From: Poriferisodalis sp965208925
GTDB lineage: Bacteria > Actinomycetota > Acidimicrobiia > Acidimicrobiales > Poriferisodalaceae
Assembly: GCF_965208925.1 (NCBI RefSeq)
Contig: NZ_OZ242364.1
Coordinates: 3,100,001 to 3,164,000 of the forward strand
DNA length: 64,000 nucleotides
Direction of reading: 5' to 3'
The notes below the pieces were generated by a model, which saw only the letters and a program-made list of their open reading frames with translations, ran no database searches and had not been told where the DNA came from. The translations under genes were made by a program, and so were the position numbers. Shown one piece after another: positions 9,451 to 18,466 of the stretch; the first letter of the stretch is position 1; the number at the start of each line of letters is the position of its first letter.

Positions 9451-10290
9451 TCAGGCTGCGATGGGGCAGCCCTTCACGGTGATGCGATGCATCAAGCGGG
9501 TCTCGCCGCGATAGTCGTTGAGCGCTTTGTGCCAGGTGCAGCGGTTGTCCCACATGGCGACTGATCCAGGCTCCCAAGCGAACCGGTACGTGAATTCCAC
9601 ACTCGAACCGTGCTCGAACAGGAACTCGAGCAAAGGTCGGCTTTCCGCGACGGTCCATCCGTCGAAGCGAGTCGTGAACGAACGATTGACATACAGCACC
9701 GGCCGGCCGCTCACCGGATGGGAGATCACCACCGGGTGCACGACATCGGGGCCGAACCGATAGCCCTCTTGGAACCGCTCGGACCGCTCCGCTTCAGGCA
9801 GTTTCGACAATCCGACCCCGAACGCCTCGTACGACGAGTGCACTGCGCGCAGCCCTCGCAGCGTCTCCTTCATGCCATCGGACAGTCCGTCGTAGGCGGC
9901 ATACATCGAGCTGAAAGCGGTGTCACCGCCACGCGACGGCAGTTGCCGGGCGACGAGGATGGAACCGAGCGCGGGCGCTTCCTCATAGGAATGGTCGGTG
10001 TGCCACGCCTCGCCGATCACGTAGGTGTTCTCTGGCCGCGTGCGCACCTCGGCAATCTGGGGGTGCGCCTCGTTGGGCGAGAAATACGCATTGACGTCGA
10101 TCTCCCCGAGCGATTCGGCAAATGCGATATGCGCTTCGGGTGACACGTCCTGATCGCGGAAGAACAGCACGCCGTGCTCGCCGAGCGCCTCCGTCAGCGT
10201 GTCGGACATGCATGTGTCGAGCTTGCCCAGCTCCAGGCCTGACACGAACGCCCCGAGTGCCGCTCCCGTCGGTTCGATGTCGATCCCCAT
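9451..10290 (-). CDS. TauD/TfdA-family dioxygenase, second copy
   Basis: Iron/2-oxoglutarate dioxygenase of 279 residues. The HxD motif is AWHTDHSYEE and the distal His lies in NRCTWHKALNDYRGE, followed by the conserved RLMHR Arg region. It is only distantly similar to the paralogue at 630-1475. The start was set at the ATG at 10290, where the family begins (GIDIEP); an in-frame ATG 36 nt upstream would add an unusual basic stretch. It precedes the arylsulfatase and probably shares its transcript. An AtsK-like role, releasing sulfate from alkyl sulfates, is possible from context but unproven; taurine or an aryloxyalkanoate are alternatives. Confidence 0.88.
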   Translation of the reverse strand: MGIDIEPTGAALGAFVSGLELGKLDTCMSDTLTEALGEHGVLFFRDQDVSPEAHIAFAESLGEIDVNAYFSPNEAHPQIAEVRTRPENTYVIGEAWHTDHSYEEAPALGSILVARQLPSRGGDTAFSSMYAAYDGLSDGMKETLRGLRAVHSSYEAFGVGLSKLPEAERSERFQEGYRFGPDVVHPVVISHPVSGRPVLYVNRSFTTRFDGWTVAESRPLLEFLFEHGSSVEFTYRFAWEPGSVAMWDNRCTWHKALNDYRGETRLMHRITVKGCPIAA

Positions 10291-10441
10291 GTGTGATGGT
10301 TTACCGAGATCGCCCCGACCCGTCAAACCTCAGCGCCGCACATACTGCGCTACCGGCCTGTCATCGCGTCCGGATTCGCTCGGCTTGGGGGAGTCCGGAG
10401 CGCTCGTGGGGGATTGTCGGTCGGACTACCGTTGTACGGCG

Positions 10442-11101
10442 ATGTCCCTCGCCGACGCCCCGATTCTGAGCGCTGACGCGCCGCCGAATATTGACGAACT
10501 GGGCAAGCGCGAGCGGAACAAGCTTGACAAGCAGCGGCGCATCGTGGCTGCAGCCACCAAGCTCTTCCAGGAAAAGGGCTTCGACGACACCACCACAGCC
10601 GAAATCGCGTCTGCTGCAGGGATCGGCGCCGGGACGCTCTACCTCTACGTCGAGTCCAAGGAGGATCTGCTCGTCAGCGCGTTCATCAACGTGGCTGGCG
10701 GAGCGTGGACTGAGGCGTTCGACCGCGTCGACCCTGATGCAGACGTCGTGCAACAGATCATGGCGCTGCTGCTGCACGTCACTGAGCACCACGAAGCCGA
10801 TCGCCGACTTGCACGATCATTCTTCAAGGAGCTGCCCTTCGTGCACGAGACCGGGCTCGCCGATGCGAACCACCTGGTCACCTGGTTTCTGAGACGGCTC
10901 GCCGATCTGCTGAATGATGCAAGCGCAAGTGGCAAGCTCGACCCCGATGTGCCCAAGGGCACATTGGCTCTCAATCTGTACGCGCAATGGCAGCTGCTCA
11001 TGCGGCGCCTCGTCACCGGCCGGCTCTCCTATGCAGAGATGGTCACTGAGCTCGACGAGAGCGTTCAGACAGCGCTCTGGGGCCTTGTGTCGCAGAACTG
11101 A
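10442..11101 (+). CDS. TetR-family transcriptional regulator
   Basis: 219-residue repressor. The N-terminal HTH spans roughly residues 25-75 with TTTAEIASAAGIGAGTLYLY, and the rest is an all-helical ligand and dimer domain. The start was set at the ATG at 10442; longer in-frame starts exist upstream but give a sequence with no family resemblance. It is divergent from the dioxygenase/arylsulfatase unit (151 nt apart) and convergent with the LLM gene, so the sulfatase operon is its likeliest target. Inducer unknown. Confidence 0.9.
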   Translation: MSLADAPILSADAPPNIDELGKRERNKLDKQRRIVAAATKLFQEKGFDDTTTAEIASAAGIGAGTLYLYVESKEDLLVSAFINVAGGAWTEAFDRVDPDADVVQQIMALLLHVTEHHEADRRLARSFFKELPFVHETGLADANHLVTWFLRRLADLLNDASASGKLDPDVPKGTLALNLYAQWQLLMRRLVTGRLSYAEMVTELDESVQTALWGLVSQN

Positions 11102-11128
11102 CGTCCCCGCTGGAGGGGTTTAGTCAGT
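11097..11128. terminator. Possible bidirectional terminator between convergent genes
   Basis: Interrupted inverted repeat between the TetR and LLM stops: ACTGAC (11097-11102) pairs with GTCAGT (11123-11128), and inside it CCCC (11105-11108) pairs with GGGG (11115-11118) around a 6-nt loop. There is only a weak T-run. The position between two convergent ORFs supports a terminator role. Confidence 0.35.
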
Positions 11129-12001
11129 CGCCACTGCGGGACCGACAGCGTCCAGCCAACGACGCATGAGCGCCACGATGTCCGCTGGTGTGTCGCCCGC
11201 GGCAAACACCTTGAGGTGCGTGGCGCCCAGATCGCGATAGGCCTCAGCGAGGTCCACCCAGCGGGACGGATCATCATCAGGTCGGGTACGGATCGCACAC
11301 TCGATGCCGAGTTCGGCCGGATCACGGCCTGCACCGCGGGCATATCCCTTGACCCGCTCCAGGATCGGTTCGAGATCGGCCGGCGGGAACTGCGGCATCC
11401 AGCCGTCGGCCATCCGACCGATCCGCTCGAGCACCCGCTCGCTCACGAACCCGAAGAACGAGCCCATCCAGATCGGGATCGGCCGCTGCACCGGCATGGG
11501 GTTGAGCCCGACCCGGTCGAGGCGGTGCCACTGGCCCTCGTAGGTGACGTGCTCGTCGGTCCAGTAGCGACGCAGGATCTCGACTTGTTCCTCGATGCGC
11601 CGGCCCCGGTTGGCGAACTCCTCGTTGAGGGCTTCGTATTCCATCCAGTTGCGTCCGATGCCCACGCCGAGCCGAAGTCGGCCGCCCGACAGCAGGTCCA
11701 GCTCGGCGCACTGCTTGGCGGCCAGCGTGGTCTGGCGCTGCGGCAGCAGCAGCACACCGGTGGCCAACTCGACACGCTCAGTCACCGCGGCGATGAAGCT
11801 CAGGAACACCAGCGGCTCATGAACTCCAGTAGCAGACGTGTGGACTCGCTCGCCTTCTGCCCGGTCGGGATGGCCACCGATCACATGATCGTTGGTGGAG
11901 ATGCCGTCGAAGCCGGCGGTCTCCAATTCTTGGACAAGGCGCCGTATGACAGGCCAGTCGAGGCCCATGTCGACGTTGCCGAACGCTGCGCCAAACTTCA
12001 T
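11120..12001 (-). CDS. LLM-class (F420- or flavin-dependent) oxidoreductase
   Basis: Luciferase-like TIM-barrel protein of 293 residues. Family marks: an N-terminal MKFGAAFG strand, TGVLLLPQRQTTLAAKQCAELDLLSGGRL and the GVGIGRNWMEYEAL segment, as in actinobacterial F420-dependent LLM enzymes. It follows the HpaB-type hydroxylase by 21 nt on the same strand and is probably part of that operon. It may use F420H2 or reduced FMN; which one, and the substrate, cannot be told from sequence. It is one of three LLM proteins in the window; the other two (20628 and 28500) belong to different subgroups. Confidence 0.9.
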   Translation of the reverse strand: MKFGAAFGNVDMGLDWPVIRRLVQELETAGFDGISTNDHVIGGHPDRAEGERVHTSATGVHEPLVFLSFIAAVTERVELATGVLLLPQRQTTLAAKQCAELDLLSGGRLRLGVGIGRNWMEYEALNEEFANRGRRIEEQVEILRRYWTDEHVTYEGQWHRLDRVGLNPMPVQRPIPIWMGSFFGFVSERVLERIGRMADGWMPQFPPADLEPILERVKGYARGAGRDPAELGIECAIRTRPDDDPSRWVDLAEAYRDLGATHLKVFAAGDTPADIVALMRRWLDAVGPAVATD

Positions 12002-12022
12002 CTTGAAAGCCTCCCGGGCCGT

Positions 12023-13504
12023 TCAGCTCGCAGACCAGTCGGGCCACGGAAGCCGCTCGGTCCCATGCGGCGGTTGCAGAATCCGCGACACCATCTTCAC
12101 GGCCTCGTCCTTGTCGTAGAACTGGTAGTTCAGGCCCTTCATCCGCTGGGTGTCGCCGAAGAAGAATCGCTCGTAGAGCTCCTGACGGCCGCCCCAGCCG
12201 GTCCCGCAGATGTCCCACGCCATCCGGAACAGCGCCACCTTGTCCTTGCCTTGCTGGCTGACCCCTTGGTAATAGCGGTCGATCGCCAGCTCGGCCATCT
12301 CCAAAGTGGCCTCTTGGGGCAACGACACATACCCGCCACCACCGAGCTGGATGATGTGATCGATGATGCGGGGGTACACCTCGGGATACAGCCGCAGCGC
12401 CGCCTGGATGGCGCTCTCGTTGGCGTAGTACAGGCCGTTGGCGGGGTTCAGCTGGGCGCCCTCGACGGCTGCGATGGCCAACGATTCCATCGTGTGCAGC
12501 CACATGAGAATGTCGCCGAGACGGTCCTGCACGTTGACAAACTGCGAGATCTGCGACGACTCGGCCATCAGGTGCGCCAGGCCGAAGAGAAACCGCGTCT
12601 TCGCCACGTTCTTCACCACGACGTGATGACCCAGCGACTGGAAGAACTTCATACCGGGAATCGACAGGTTGTGCGGCTCGATGTCGTTGCAGATGAACAC
12701 GTCCTCCCAGGGGATGAACGCTTCTTCCCAGATGGCGAGCGCGTCCATCTCCTCGAAGCGGCCGGTCAGCGGACGGTCGTAGTGGGATCGCTCGGGATCG
12801 AGCTTGTCCCGGCACATCCATTTCAGGTTCGGGTGGTTGACCTTGCAGGTGAAGCCGAGCGCGTAGATCTCGTCGCCGTTGCCCTCGAGGCCCAGCGGTG
12901 CGCCGAAGCTCAGGTTCTCCTCGCAGAACGGGGCGAGCGTGCCGACCATGCGAGCGCCGGTGACGATGATGCCGTCGTCGTTGGTGTCGACGATGCCAGC
13001 GTTGACGAACTTCTCCTGCTCGGCGAATGGCGTGAACCGGTCGGTCATCGGATTCACGAACGTGTGGGTCATGCAGATGTCGTTGCGGCGGCAGTGCAGG
13101 TACGTCTCGTAGGCGTTGCGGGCGAACCGTTCGTCGTTCATTCCCCAGATGTGGCCGGTGTTGCCGATCGCCATCATGCAGGCGTTCATGTAGTCCGGCG
13201 CCCGCCCCATCAGCCCGCCGGTCACCTCCGACCAGAGGCCGAACGCAGCAGCACGACGTCGCAGGTCGTCGATGGATCGGGGCTCGATGAACGACAGGTG
13301 GGCACGGTCGCCGTCAGGCGTCTCGTAGGTGACGACGTCTTCGAGCTCAGCGATGTGCTGCATGTCGTAGTACTGCGCCACGGTGAGGGCGGTGGTACGC
13401 AGGCCCGGTTCCTTGGAGGCATCTTCGACGAGATGGCCGTCGTAGTAGACGCGCCTTCCATCTGCCAGCGTCGACAGGTATTCCTCGCCGGTTTTCAACC
13501 CCAT
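12023..13504 (-). CDS. HpaB-family flavin-dependent aromatic hydroxylase
   Basis: 493-residue protein of the 4-hydroxyphenylacetate 3-monooxygenase oxygenase (HpaB) / 4-hydroxybutyryl-CoA dehydratase superfamily. Seen: an acyl-CoA-dehydrogenase-like fold with AIGNTGHIWGMNDERFA and NDICMTHTFVNP in the middle, and GGGGYVSLPQEA near the C-terminus. It would use FADH2 from a separate reductase to ortho-hydroxylate a phenol; no reductase is encoded next to it, though the downstream LLM gene could be a partner. The start is the ATG at 13504 with GGAGCGG upstream. A palindromic promoter element lies 65-95 nt upstream. Confidence 0.88.
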   Translation of the reverse strand: MGLKTGEEYLSTLADGRRVYYDGHLVEDASKEPGLRTTALTVAQYYDMQHIAELEDVVTYETPDGDRAHLSFIEPRSIDDLRRRAAAFGLWSEVTGGLMGRAPDYMNACMMAIGNTGHIWGMNDERFARNAYETYLHCRRNDICMTHTFVNPMTDRFTPFAEQEKFVNAGIVDTNDDGIIVTGARMVGTLAPFCEENLSFGAPLGLEGNGDEIYALGFTCKVNHPNLKWMCRDKLDPERSHYDRPLTGRFEEMDALAIWEEAFIPWEDVFICNDIEPHNLSIPGMKFFQSLGHHVVVKNVAKTRFLFGLAHLMAESSQISQFVNVQDRLGDILMWLHTMESLAIAAVEGAQLNPANGLYYANESAIQAALRLYPEVYPRIIDHIIQLGGGGYVSLPQEATLEMAELAIDRYYQGVSQQGKDKVALFRMAWDICGTGWGGRQELYERFFFGDTQRMKGLNYQFYDKDEAVKMVSRILQPPHGTERLPWPDWSAS

Positions 13505-13568
13505 GTCCGCTCCCTCGTGCCGCTTCGGCAATGCGGAGTCAGGCACCCTTCAGCTCGGCATTGTTCCG

Positions 13569-13598
13569 CCTATAACTGACCCTATTCAGTTTTGTGAA
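13569..13598 (-). promoter_or_regulatory. Promoter with palindromic operator for the HpaB-LLM operon
   Basis: On the minus strand a -35-like TTCACA (13593-13598) is followed 18 nt later by a -10-like TATAGG (13569-13574). Within the spacer and -10 lies a perfect inverted repeat, AACTGA (13574-13579) and TCAGTT (13586-13591), separated by 6 nt. This is the layout of a repressor operator overlapping a promoter. It is AT-richer than its surroundings. The TetR proteins at 10442 and 1540 are candidate binders; this is inference. Confidence 0.55.
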
Positions 13599-13648
13599 AC
13601 GGGTTCGACGGTCGTGCGCCGGCCGCCGTCCTCTGCCGCCGGCGCGAG

Positions 13649-14425
13649 CTACGGAAGGTTGGCGCCGCCGTCGCTGTGGATGAAGCGGCCGGTCATGCCC
13701 TGCGACGCCTCAGAGGCGAGAAACACGTAGCACTCCGCGTGGTCGGCGGGTCCGAGAGCGACGCCCAGCGGGCTGCGCTGCCGGATCGACTCGACACGAT
13801 CCGGCTCGGATCCGAGCGATCGATCCGCCAGCCCGAGTGAGCGCAACCCGCGCAGATCAGTGCTGTGCGTGCCGCCGGGGGCAACGCCGTTCACCCTGAT
13901 GTCGGGCGCCAGCTCATGGGCCAGCGACACCACGCAGCCGCGCACCGCGAACTTGCTCGCCACGTACAGGATTCCCCCGCGACCGGGCACAAAGCTGCTG
14001 GTCGAGCCAGTCAGGATCACCGAGCCCTCGCTGGCTCGCAGCGGCTCGATGCCCGCTCGCACCGCCAGCAGCATCGAGCGGACGTTGACGTCCATGACCT
14101 CGGCGAAGGCGTCATCGAGGGCGTCGGCCGGCAACTCCTCGAGTCCCAGGCGGAAGTCGAACAGCCCGACACAGCTCACCAGCGTGTCGATGCCGCCGTA
14201 GGCATCCAGCATCGCTGACACCGCGGCATCGTTGTCGTCGGCGCTGGCCGCATCGCCGCGCACAATCGGGCCCGCCGACGCCTCACTCAACGCTTCGCAC
14301 TTGACCGCATCGATCTCCAGCGCGCCGACGCGGGCGCCCTCGGCGGCGAAGGCGTCGAACACTCCCCTACCGATGCCCGAGCCGGCCCCAATGATCAAGG
14401 CCCGGGTGCCAGCCAACCTGCTCAT
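13649..14425 (-). CDS. SDR, dihydrodiol-dehydrogenase-like
   Basis: 258-residue classical short-chain dehydrogenase. The nucleotide-binding loop is GAGSGIGRG near residues 13-21 and the catalytic pair lies in YVASK. The TGRFIHSDGGANLP tail is typical of SDRs. The start was set at the ATG at 14425 because the longer in-frame extension has no family resemblance. It lies 34 nt after the Rieske beta subunit, so it is likely to rearomatise the cis-dihydrodiol made by that dioxygenase (BphB/NahB-type step). That function is inferred from context. Confidence 0.88.
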   Translation of the reverse strand: MSRLAGTRALIIGAGSGIGRGVFDAFAAEGARVGALEIDAVKCEALSEASAGPIVRGDAASADDNDAAVSAMLDAYGGIDTLVSCVGLFDFRLGLEELPADALDDAFAEVMDVNVRSMLLAVRAGIEPLRASEGSVILTGSTSSFVPGRGGILYVASKFAVRGCVVSLAHELAPDIRVNGVAPGGTHSTDLRGLRSLGLADRSLGSEPDRVESIRQRSPLGVALGPADHAECYVFLASEASQGMTGRFIHSDGGANLP

Positions 14426-14459
14426 CGCTGGGCCTTCGCGGGGACGTCGCGCGGCGGCT

Positions 14460-14990
14460 TCACAGGAAGATCGCCAGATTCTGGGTGCGCAGCACCGACT
14501 CGTCGATCTCGATGTCCCGAGCCCGCAAGCGCAGCCCGTCCCGGGTTGGGACCAACACGTCCGTCCGGCCCGCCGACAGCAGGCTCGGCGCCATGCGATC
14601 GCCCCGCGAGCGGTACAGCAGCACCGCCGATTCGACGAGCAACTCCCCGTCGTCGCCTTCGAAGGTCCGCACGTTCGAAACGTGATGGCGGATCCGGCTT
14701 TGGGGGTCCTCGGTCCAGGCGTAATCGGTGCCGAATCGCTGCACGCGCTTGGACAGCGAGTACCAGTCCTCGTCGAAGTGGTCCATCGTCTGCACATCTG
14801 ACTCGTCGGTGGCCTTGACTGCCGTGACCCGCACGGGCATCCGGTAGCGGATCTGTGGGTGCATCAGCCCCAGCCATGCCTCGAAGTCCGACGTGTCGAG
14901 CAGGTGGGCTTCCTCCACCAAGAATTGTTCAGCGGATTGGTGCCGCGGGTCGCTGTAGGGAAGCGGCGTCCCCGAGCGCTCCGAGCTCAC
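14460..14990 (-). CDS. Ring-hydroxylating dioxygenase beta subunit
   Basis: 176-residue small subunit of the SnoaL/NTF2-like fold found in naphthalene- and biphenyl-type dioxygenases. Seen: EEAHLLDTSDFEAWLGLM, then IRYRMPVRV, and the strand-rich RIRHHVSNVRTFEGDDGE segment. The subunit is structural and has no metal site. The start is a GTG at 14990 that overlaps the alpha-subunit stop by 4 nt (GTGA), which fits equimolar synthesis of alpha and beta. Confidence 0.9.
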   Translation of the reverse strand: MSSERSGTPLPYSDPRHQSAEQFLVEEAHLLDTSDFEAWLGLMHPQIRYRMPVRVTAVKATDESDVQTMDHFDEDWYSLSKRVQRFGTDYAWTEDPQSRIRHHVSNVRTFEGDDGELLVESAVLLYRSRGDRMAPSLLSAGRTDVLVPTRDGLRLRARDIEIDESVLRTQNLAIFL

Positions 14991-16366
14991 GCCGGGGTCT
15001 CCCCCATGCCGAACGCGATCTGCCTGGGTGCTGGCGCCGGCCGGGACACCAGGTCGGCCCACATGGAGAACCAGTGGCGCTGGTTGTGCTCGCCGAAGCC
15101 CTGGTACGCCGTGCCCGGGCCGCCGAAGTCCGCGAATTGGTCGACGATCGGCTCGCCGTCGAGCGTGAGGCCCATGCGGTTGTTGAGCAGCAGATTCCTC
15201 GCCATCGATCCCCTGGCCATCGTCGTGATCGACACCCAGTTCTCGACATCGTCCTGCTCGAACATGCCCGATGACCCGAAGCACATCAGGTACGCCTTGT
15301 AGGAGGCGGCCTTGTAGTCCTCCGGAGCGTCAGCCGCTACACAGAACCACGAGTACACCTCGGTCTCGCCCGGTCCGACGGGCTGCCACAGGCGCACAGA
15401 GATGAACGGCGTGATCCGCCCGTCGGCATCGGTCTGCGGCCAGTTGTGCACGAAGCTCAGGTTGGGGAACAGCGTCGAGGCGGACGGCATGAAGCCCGGC
15501 TCCGTGGCAAGCGCACGTTGGGCGCTGCTCAGCTTGTGCTCCATGCGGTCGATCATCTCGTCGGGGTAGCCGACGTAGGCCAATCCTGACCGGAAGTCGC
15601 TGCCGGGCGGCAGCTTGTAGGTGGTGCCGCCTGCGGGCCCGGCGTTCCACAGGACGCCCTCTTTGCGCTTGTACGGCTTCGGCTCGCCGAACAGCTCGAT
15701 GTCGACCACGCTCGCATGGGTGTGGGGCGTGTGATAGCTGTCGCCCATGAAGTTCTCGGCGCCGATCTTCCAGTTGGCCTCGACGCGCCAGCGCTGCGGC
15801 CCGCGGAACTCCATGCCGGCTTCGCTCTGACCTGTGTAGAAGTCGAGGTAGAAGGCGAAGTCGCCAAGCCATGTCTCGAAGTCCGGAGCGTCAGGGTCGA
15901 GGCTGGCGAAGATCATGCCGTTGCGGGTCGCCACGGACGGCGCCCGCAGCAACGCCTGGCCCTCCTTGACGAACCCCTCTTCGCCTCCGTAGGCGTCGAC
16001 GTGGAATGGCAACCCGGCGAGCTGGCCGTCGTTCTTGTAGGTCCAAGCGTGGTACGGGCAGCGGAACGTGCGGGCGTTGCCGCGCTCGGCACGGCAGACC
16101 TGCATGCCCCGGTGCACGCACATGTTGAACATCACATGGATCTGATCGTCGCCATCGCGGGTCACCAGGAACGAATCGTCCCCGATGTTGCGCACGACGT
16201 AGTCGTTCGGGCGAGCGATTTCGGATTCGTGGGCCAGGAACGTCCACGCGCGGCCGAACAGCCGGGCCCGCTCCAGCTCGTACACCTCGGCGTCGTTGTA
16301 CAGGTAGGCGGGAATGAGGCCCAGTCGCACCGAGGCCGTGACCTGGTCAATGACGTCAGGTTCCAT
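14987..16366 (-). CDS. Rieske ring-hydroxylating dioxygenase alpha subunit
   Basis: 459-residue catalytic subunit. The Rieske [2Fe-2S] ligands are C83-x-H85 and C103-x2-H106 (CVHRG ... CPYHAW). The mononuclear iron site is NFMGDSYHTPHTH with His212 and His217, and the carboxylate ligand lies later near FEQDDVENW. It adds both atoms of O2 to an aromatic ring. The start is the ATG at 16366 with a strong GGAGGGAGGAG upstream; it overlaps the end of the aldolase gene by 11 nt. No ferredoxin or ferredoxin reductase gene is adjacent. The substrate is probably aromatic; its identity is unknown. Confidence 0.95.
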   Translation of the reverse strand: MEPDVIDQVTASVRLGLIPAYLYNDAEVYELERARLFGRAWTFLAHESEIARPNDYVVRNIGDDSFLVTRDGDDQIHVMFNMCVHRGMQVCRAERGNARTFRCPYHAWTYKNDGQLAGLPFHVDAYGGEEGFVKEGQALLRAPSVATRNGMIFASLDPDAPDFETWLGDFAFYLDFYTGQSEAGMEFRGPQRWRVEANWKIGAENFMGDSYHTPHTHASVVDIELFGEPKPYKRKEGVLWNAGPAGGTTYKLPPGSDFRSGLAYVGYPDEMIDRMEHKLSSAQRALATEPGFMPSASTLFPNLSFVHNWPQTDADGRITPFISVRLWQPVGPGETEVYSWFCVAADAPEDYKAASYKAYLMCFGSSGMFEQDDVENWVSITTMARGSMARNLLLNNRMGLTLDGEPIVDQFADFGGPGTAYQGFGEHNQRHWFSMWADLVSRPAPAPRQIAFGMGETPA

Positions 16367-17126
16367 CGAGACTCCTCCCTCCTGCGCTAGGAAGCCCACG
16401 GCCGTCCTGTTCGAGAGCAGCCAAGTGGTGTCTCCACAGGGTCTCACGGTTGAACGCACTCCCCAAATCCGGCAGCTCGCCCAAGTCAGCATCAGGTACG
16501 GCTTCGGGAATCACACCGGCAGCGCGGACGCGCAGATGAATGCGTGCCAGCGTGTCGACCTGCAGCGCTCGGAGCACCGCGTCGGCGACGTCAGCGCCGG
16601 TCGTCACCACGCCGTGTCCCTTCAGCACCAGCGCCGGGGCATTGCCGAGCGATTCGACCATCTCCGCGGCAAGTTCACCGGTCCGGATCAAGACCGATCT
16701 CGGGTACACCGGGATGCCTTTGCTGGCCAATCGTGTCGCCGGGATGTCATAGGCACCGAAGATCGGCTCCAGAGCAAATCCCGCCAAGCTGGCCACTACG
16801 ACATCTGGCGGATGGGCGTGCACCACGCAGTCGACCTCGGGATGGGCCGCCAGCACCGACGTGTGGATTGGCAGCTCGCTCGGCACCGCGTATTCCCCCG
16901 CTGGATCGTCGGCGATCTCACCAGAGGCCAGGTCGACGACGCGCACATCGTCTGGCGTGGTGAACTGCAGCCCGCTCTCGCGAGGTCCGCGACACCGCAC
17001 CAGCGCCCGTCCGTCGTCGATGCGAACGCTGATGTGTCCCAGGATGTTCTCGACCAAGCCTCGGTGGGCCATCACCCGACACCCGAGCGCAACATCGCGC
17101 CGGAGCCCGTCCAGGCCATCGCTCAT
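16356..17126 (-). CDS. Class II aldolase/adducin-family protein
   Basis: 256-residue zinc aldolase-like protein. The zinc ligands are visible as HAHPPD and GHGVV, with a general-acid region near NILGHISVRID. The family includes fuculose-phosphate aldolase and decarboxylases such as VdcC-like and 3,4-dihydroxyphthalate decarboxylase-type enzymes. Its place directly upstream of, and overlapping, a Rieske dioxygenase alpha subunit makes a decarboxylase of an aromatic cis-diol acid plausible. A sugar role looks unlikely in this setting. Confidence 0.85.
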   Translation of the reverse strand: MSDGLDGLRRDVALGCRVMAHRGLVENILGHISVRIDDGRALVRCRGPRESGLQFTTPDDVRVVDLASGEIADDPAGEYAVPSELPIHTSVLAAHPEVDCVVHAHPPDVVVASLAGFALEPIFGAYDIPATRLASKGIPVYPRSVLIRTGELAAEMVESLGNAPALVLKGHGVVTTGADVADAVLRALQVDTLARIHLRVRAAGVIPEAVPDADLGELPDLGSAFNRETLWRHHLAALEQDGRGLPSAGGRSLDGT

Positions 17127-17169
17127 GCGTCGAAGCTATATCCGTGCTGCCATCGCCAGATCCGAGCCG

Positions 17170-18387
17170 TCAGCCGCGGCTGATCACCTCGTCCCGGTCG
17201 CCGATGTAGTTGCCGGCTCGCACCTCGTACCGGGCCGCCTGGACCTGGGCGTCATAGGAGACGGCAGGCGGATCCTCGCCGGCCGCCATCTGCTTGAGGC
17301 ATTCGCGGAACCGGTGCCGGAACATCACCACGCCCCGGTCGGAGCTGGCCAGGCGTTCCTCCGAGTGCAGGGTGACCGGACCTTGGCCCACCATGGCCTC
17401 GTAGTCGCCGGGCATCTGCTGGTGCTCTGAGGGGGTCAACTCCTCCCATCGCTTGCCGCCGTAGGAGGCGCGCCGAGAGGGGCTGCCGATGGGGCGCTTG
17501 AGGATGGTGAAGATCTTGGTCTCGGTCCGTGAGATCGGCAGCGTCCACGCGACGCTGGTGGCCTGCCCTTCGTGCTCGACGAATGGACTCGCCACGATCC
17601 GCACGTTGGGCATCAGCACCTCGGTGACCCGGTGGAAGAACCGGCCGTCGTCGAGCTCTCGGTCTTGGTGCGACTTGACGCCATGCGGAGTGAAATGCCA
17701 GCTCACCTCGGGCAACGACTGCATCTCGGCGACGAACTGGTTGCCCGAGAAGCCGGCGTGCAACACGTACACGTGGAAGGGATCCATGACGTTCTCGTGC
17801 GTCTGAAACCAGTTGCACGGCGTCGGGTCGCCGTGCAGGCCGATGTTGTTGTCGTCGGCCACCACTTCCCATCCCTCGGCGACGTCGGAGAGAACGTCGT
17901 ACGTCGGGAATGCCGGCTTGAGCTGCGGCGGGCCCAGGTAGGTAAACAGCATCCCGTGGTAGTCCACGAGCGGGTACCACGGCTGCCGGTACCGCTCCAG
18001 ATGCTGACCGCCTTCCGGTTCGCACGGCATCTCGAGCGTGTTGCCCTCGATGTCGAACAGCCATCCGTGATAGCAGCACCGGATGCCGCGCTCTTCGACC
18101 TTGCCGTAATACAGCGACGTCCCCCGATGGCAGCAACGGTGGTGCACCAGCCCTGGCCGGCCGCTGCCATCCCGGAACAGGATGAGATCCTCCCCCAGCA
18201 CTTTCACCGGCCTGGGAACGTCGGAGGCATCGGCCGCAAGCGCAAACGGATGCCAGTAGCGGCGAAGCAGCTCACCCGCCGGCGTCCCGCGCTCGACCTC
18301 GACGAGGTCCGATGCCGAGTGGGGTTCGGGCAGCTCGTACCCAGTCCCGACATCGATGTTCACCGGACGCTCACTGAGTCGATCCAT
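17170..18387 (-). CDS. Rieske oxygenase, single-component phthalate-dioxygenase-like
   Basis: 405-residue alpha-only Rieske oxygenase. The cluster ligands are C85-x-H87 and C104-x2-H107 (RCCHRG ... CCYHGW), with an unusual second Cys next to each ligand Cys. The NWFQTHENVMDPFHVYVLHA stretch carries the mononuclear iron ligands, with DPxHxxxLH as in phthalate and vanillate O-demethylase types. It differs in architecture from the two-subunit enzyme downstream. It may be first in the minus-strand unit (43 nt before the aldolase). It would carry out hydroxylation or O-demethylation; substrate unknown. Confidence 0.92.
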   Translation of the reverse strand: MDRLSERPVNIDVGTGYELPEPHSASDLVEVERGTPAGELLRRYWHPFALAADASDVPRPVKVLGEDLILFRDGSGRPGLVHHRCCHRGTSLYYGKVEERGIRCCYHGWLFDIEGNTLEMPCEPEGGQHLERYRQPWYPLVDYHGMLFTYLGPPQLKPAFPTYDVLSDVAEGWEVVADDNNIGLHGDPTPCNWFQTHENVMDPFHVYVLHAGFSGNQFVAEMQSLPEVSWHFTPHGVKSHQDRELDDGRFFHRVTEVLMPNVRIVASPFVEHEGQATSVAWTLPISRTETKIFTILKRPIGSPSRRASYGGKRWEELTPSEHQQMPGDYEAMVGQGPVTLHSEERLASSDRGVVMFRHRFRECLKQMAAGEDPPAVSYDAQVQAARYEVRAGNYIGDRDEVISRG

Positions 18388-18466
18388 CGGTCACCCCGCC
18401 CTGTTTGTACCATCCGTGCGCCTGCTGACATTTGAGCACGCTGCCGGCTGACAGGACGGGTCCGAG

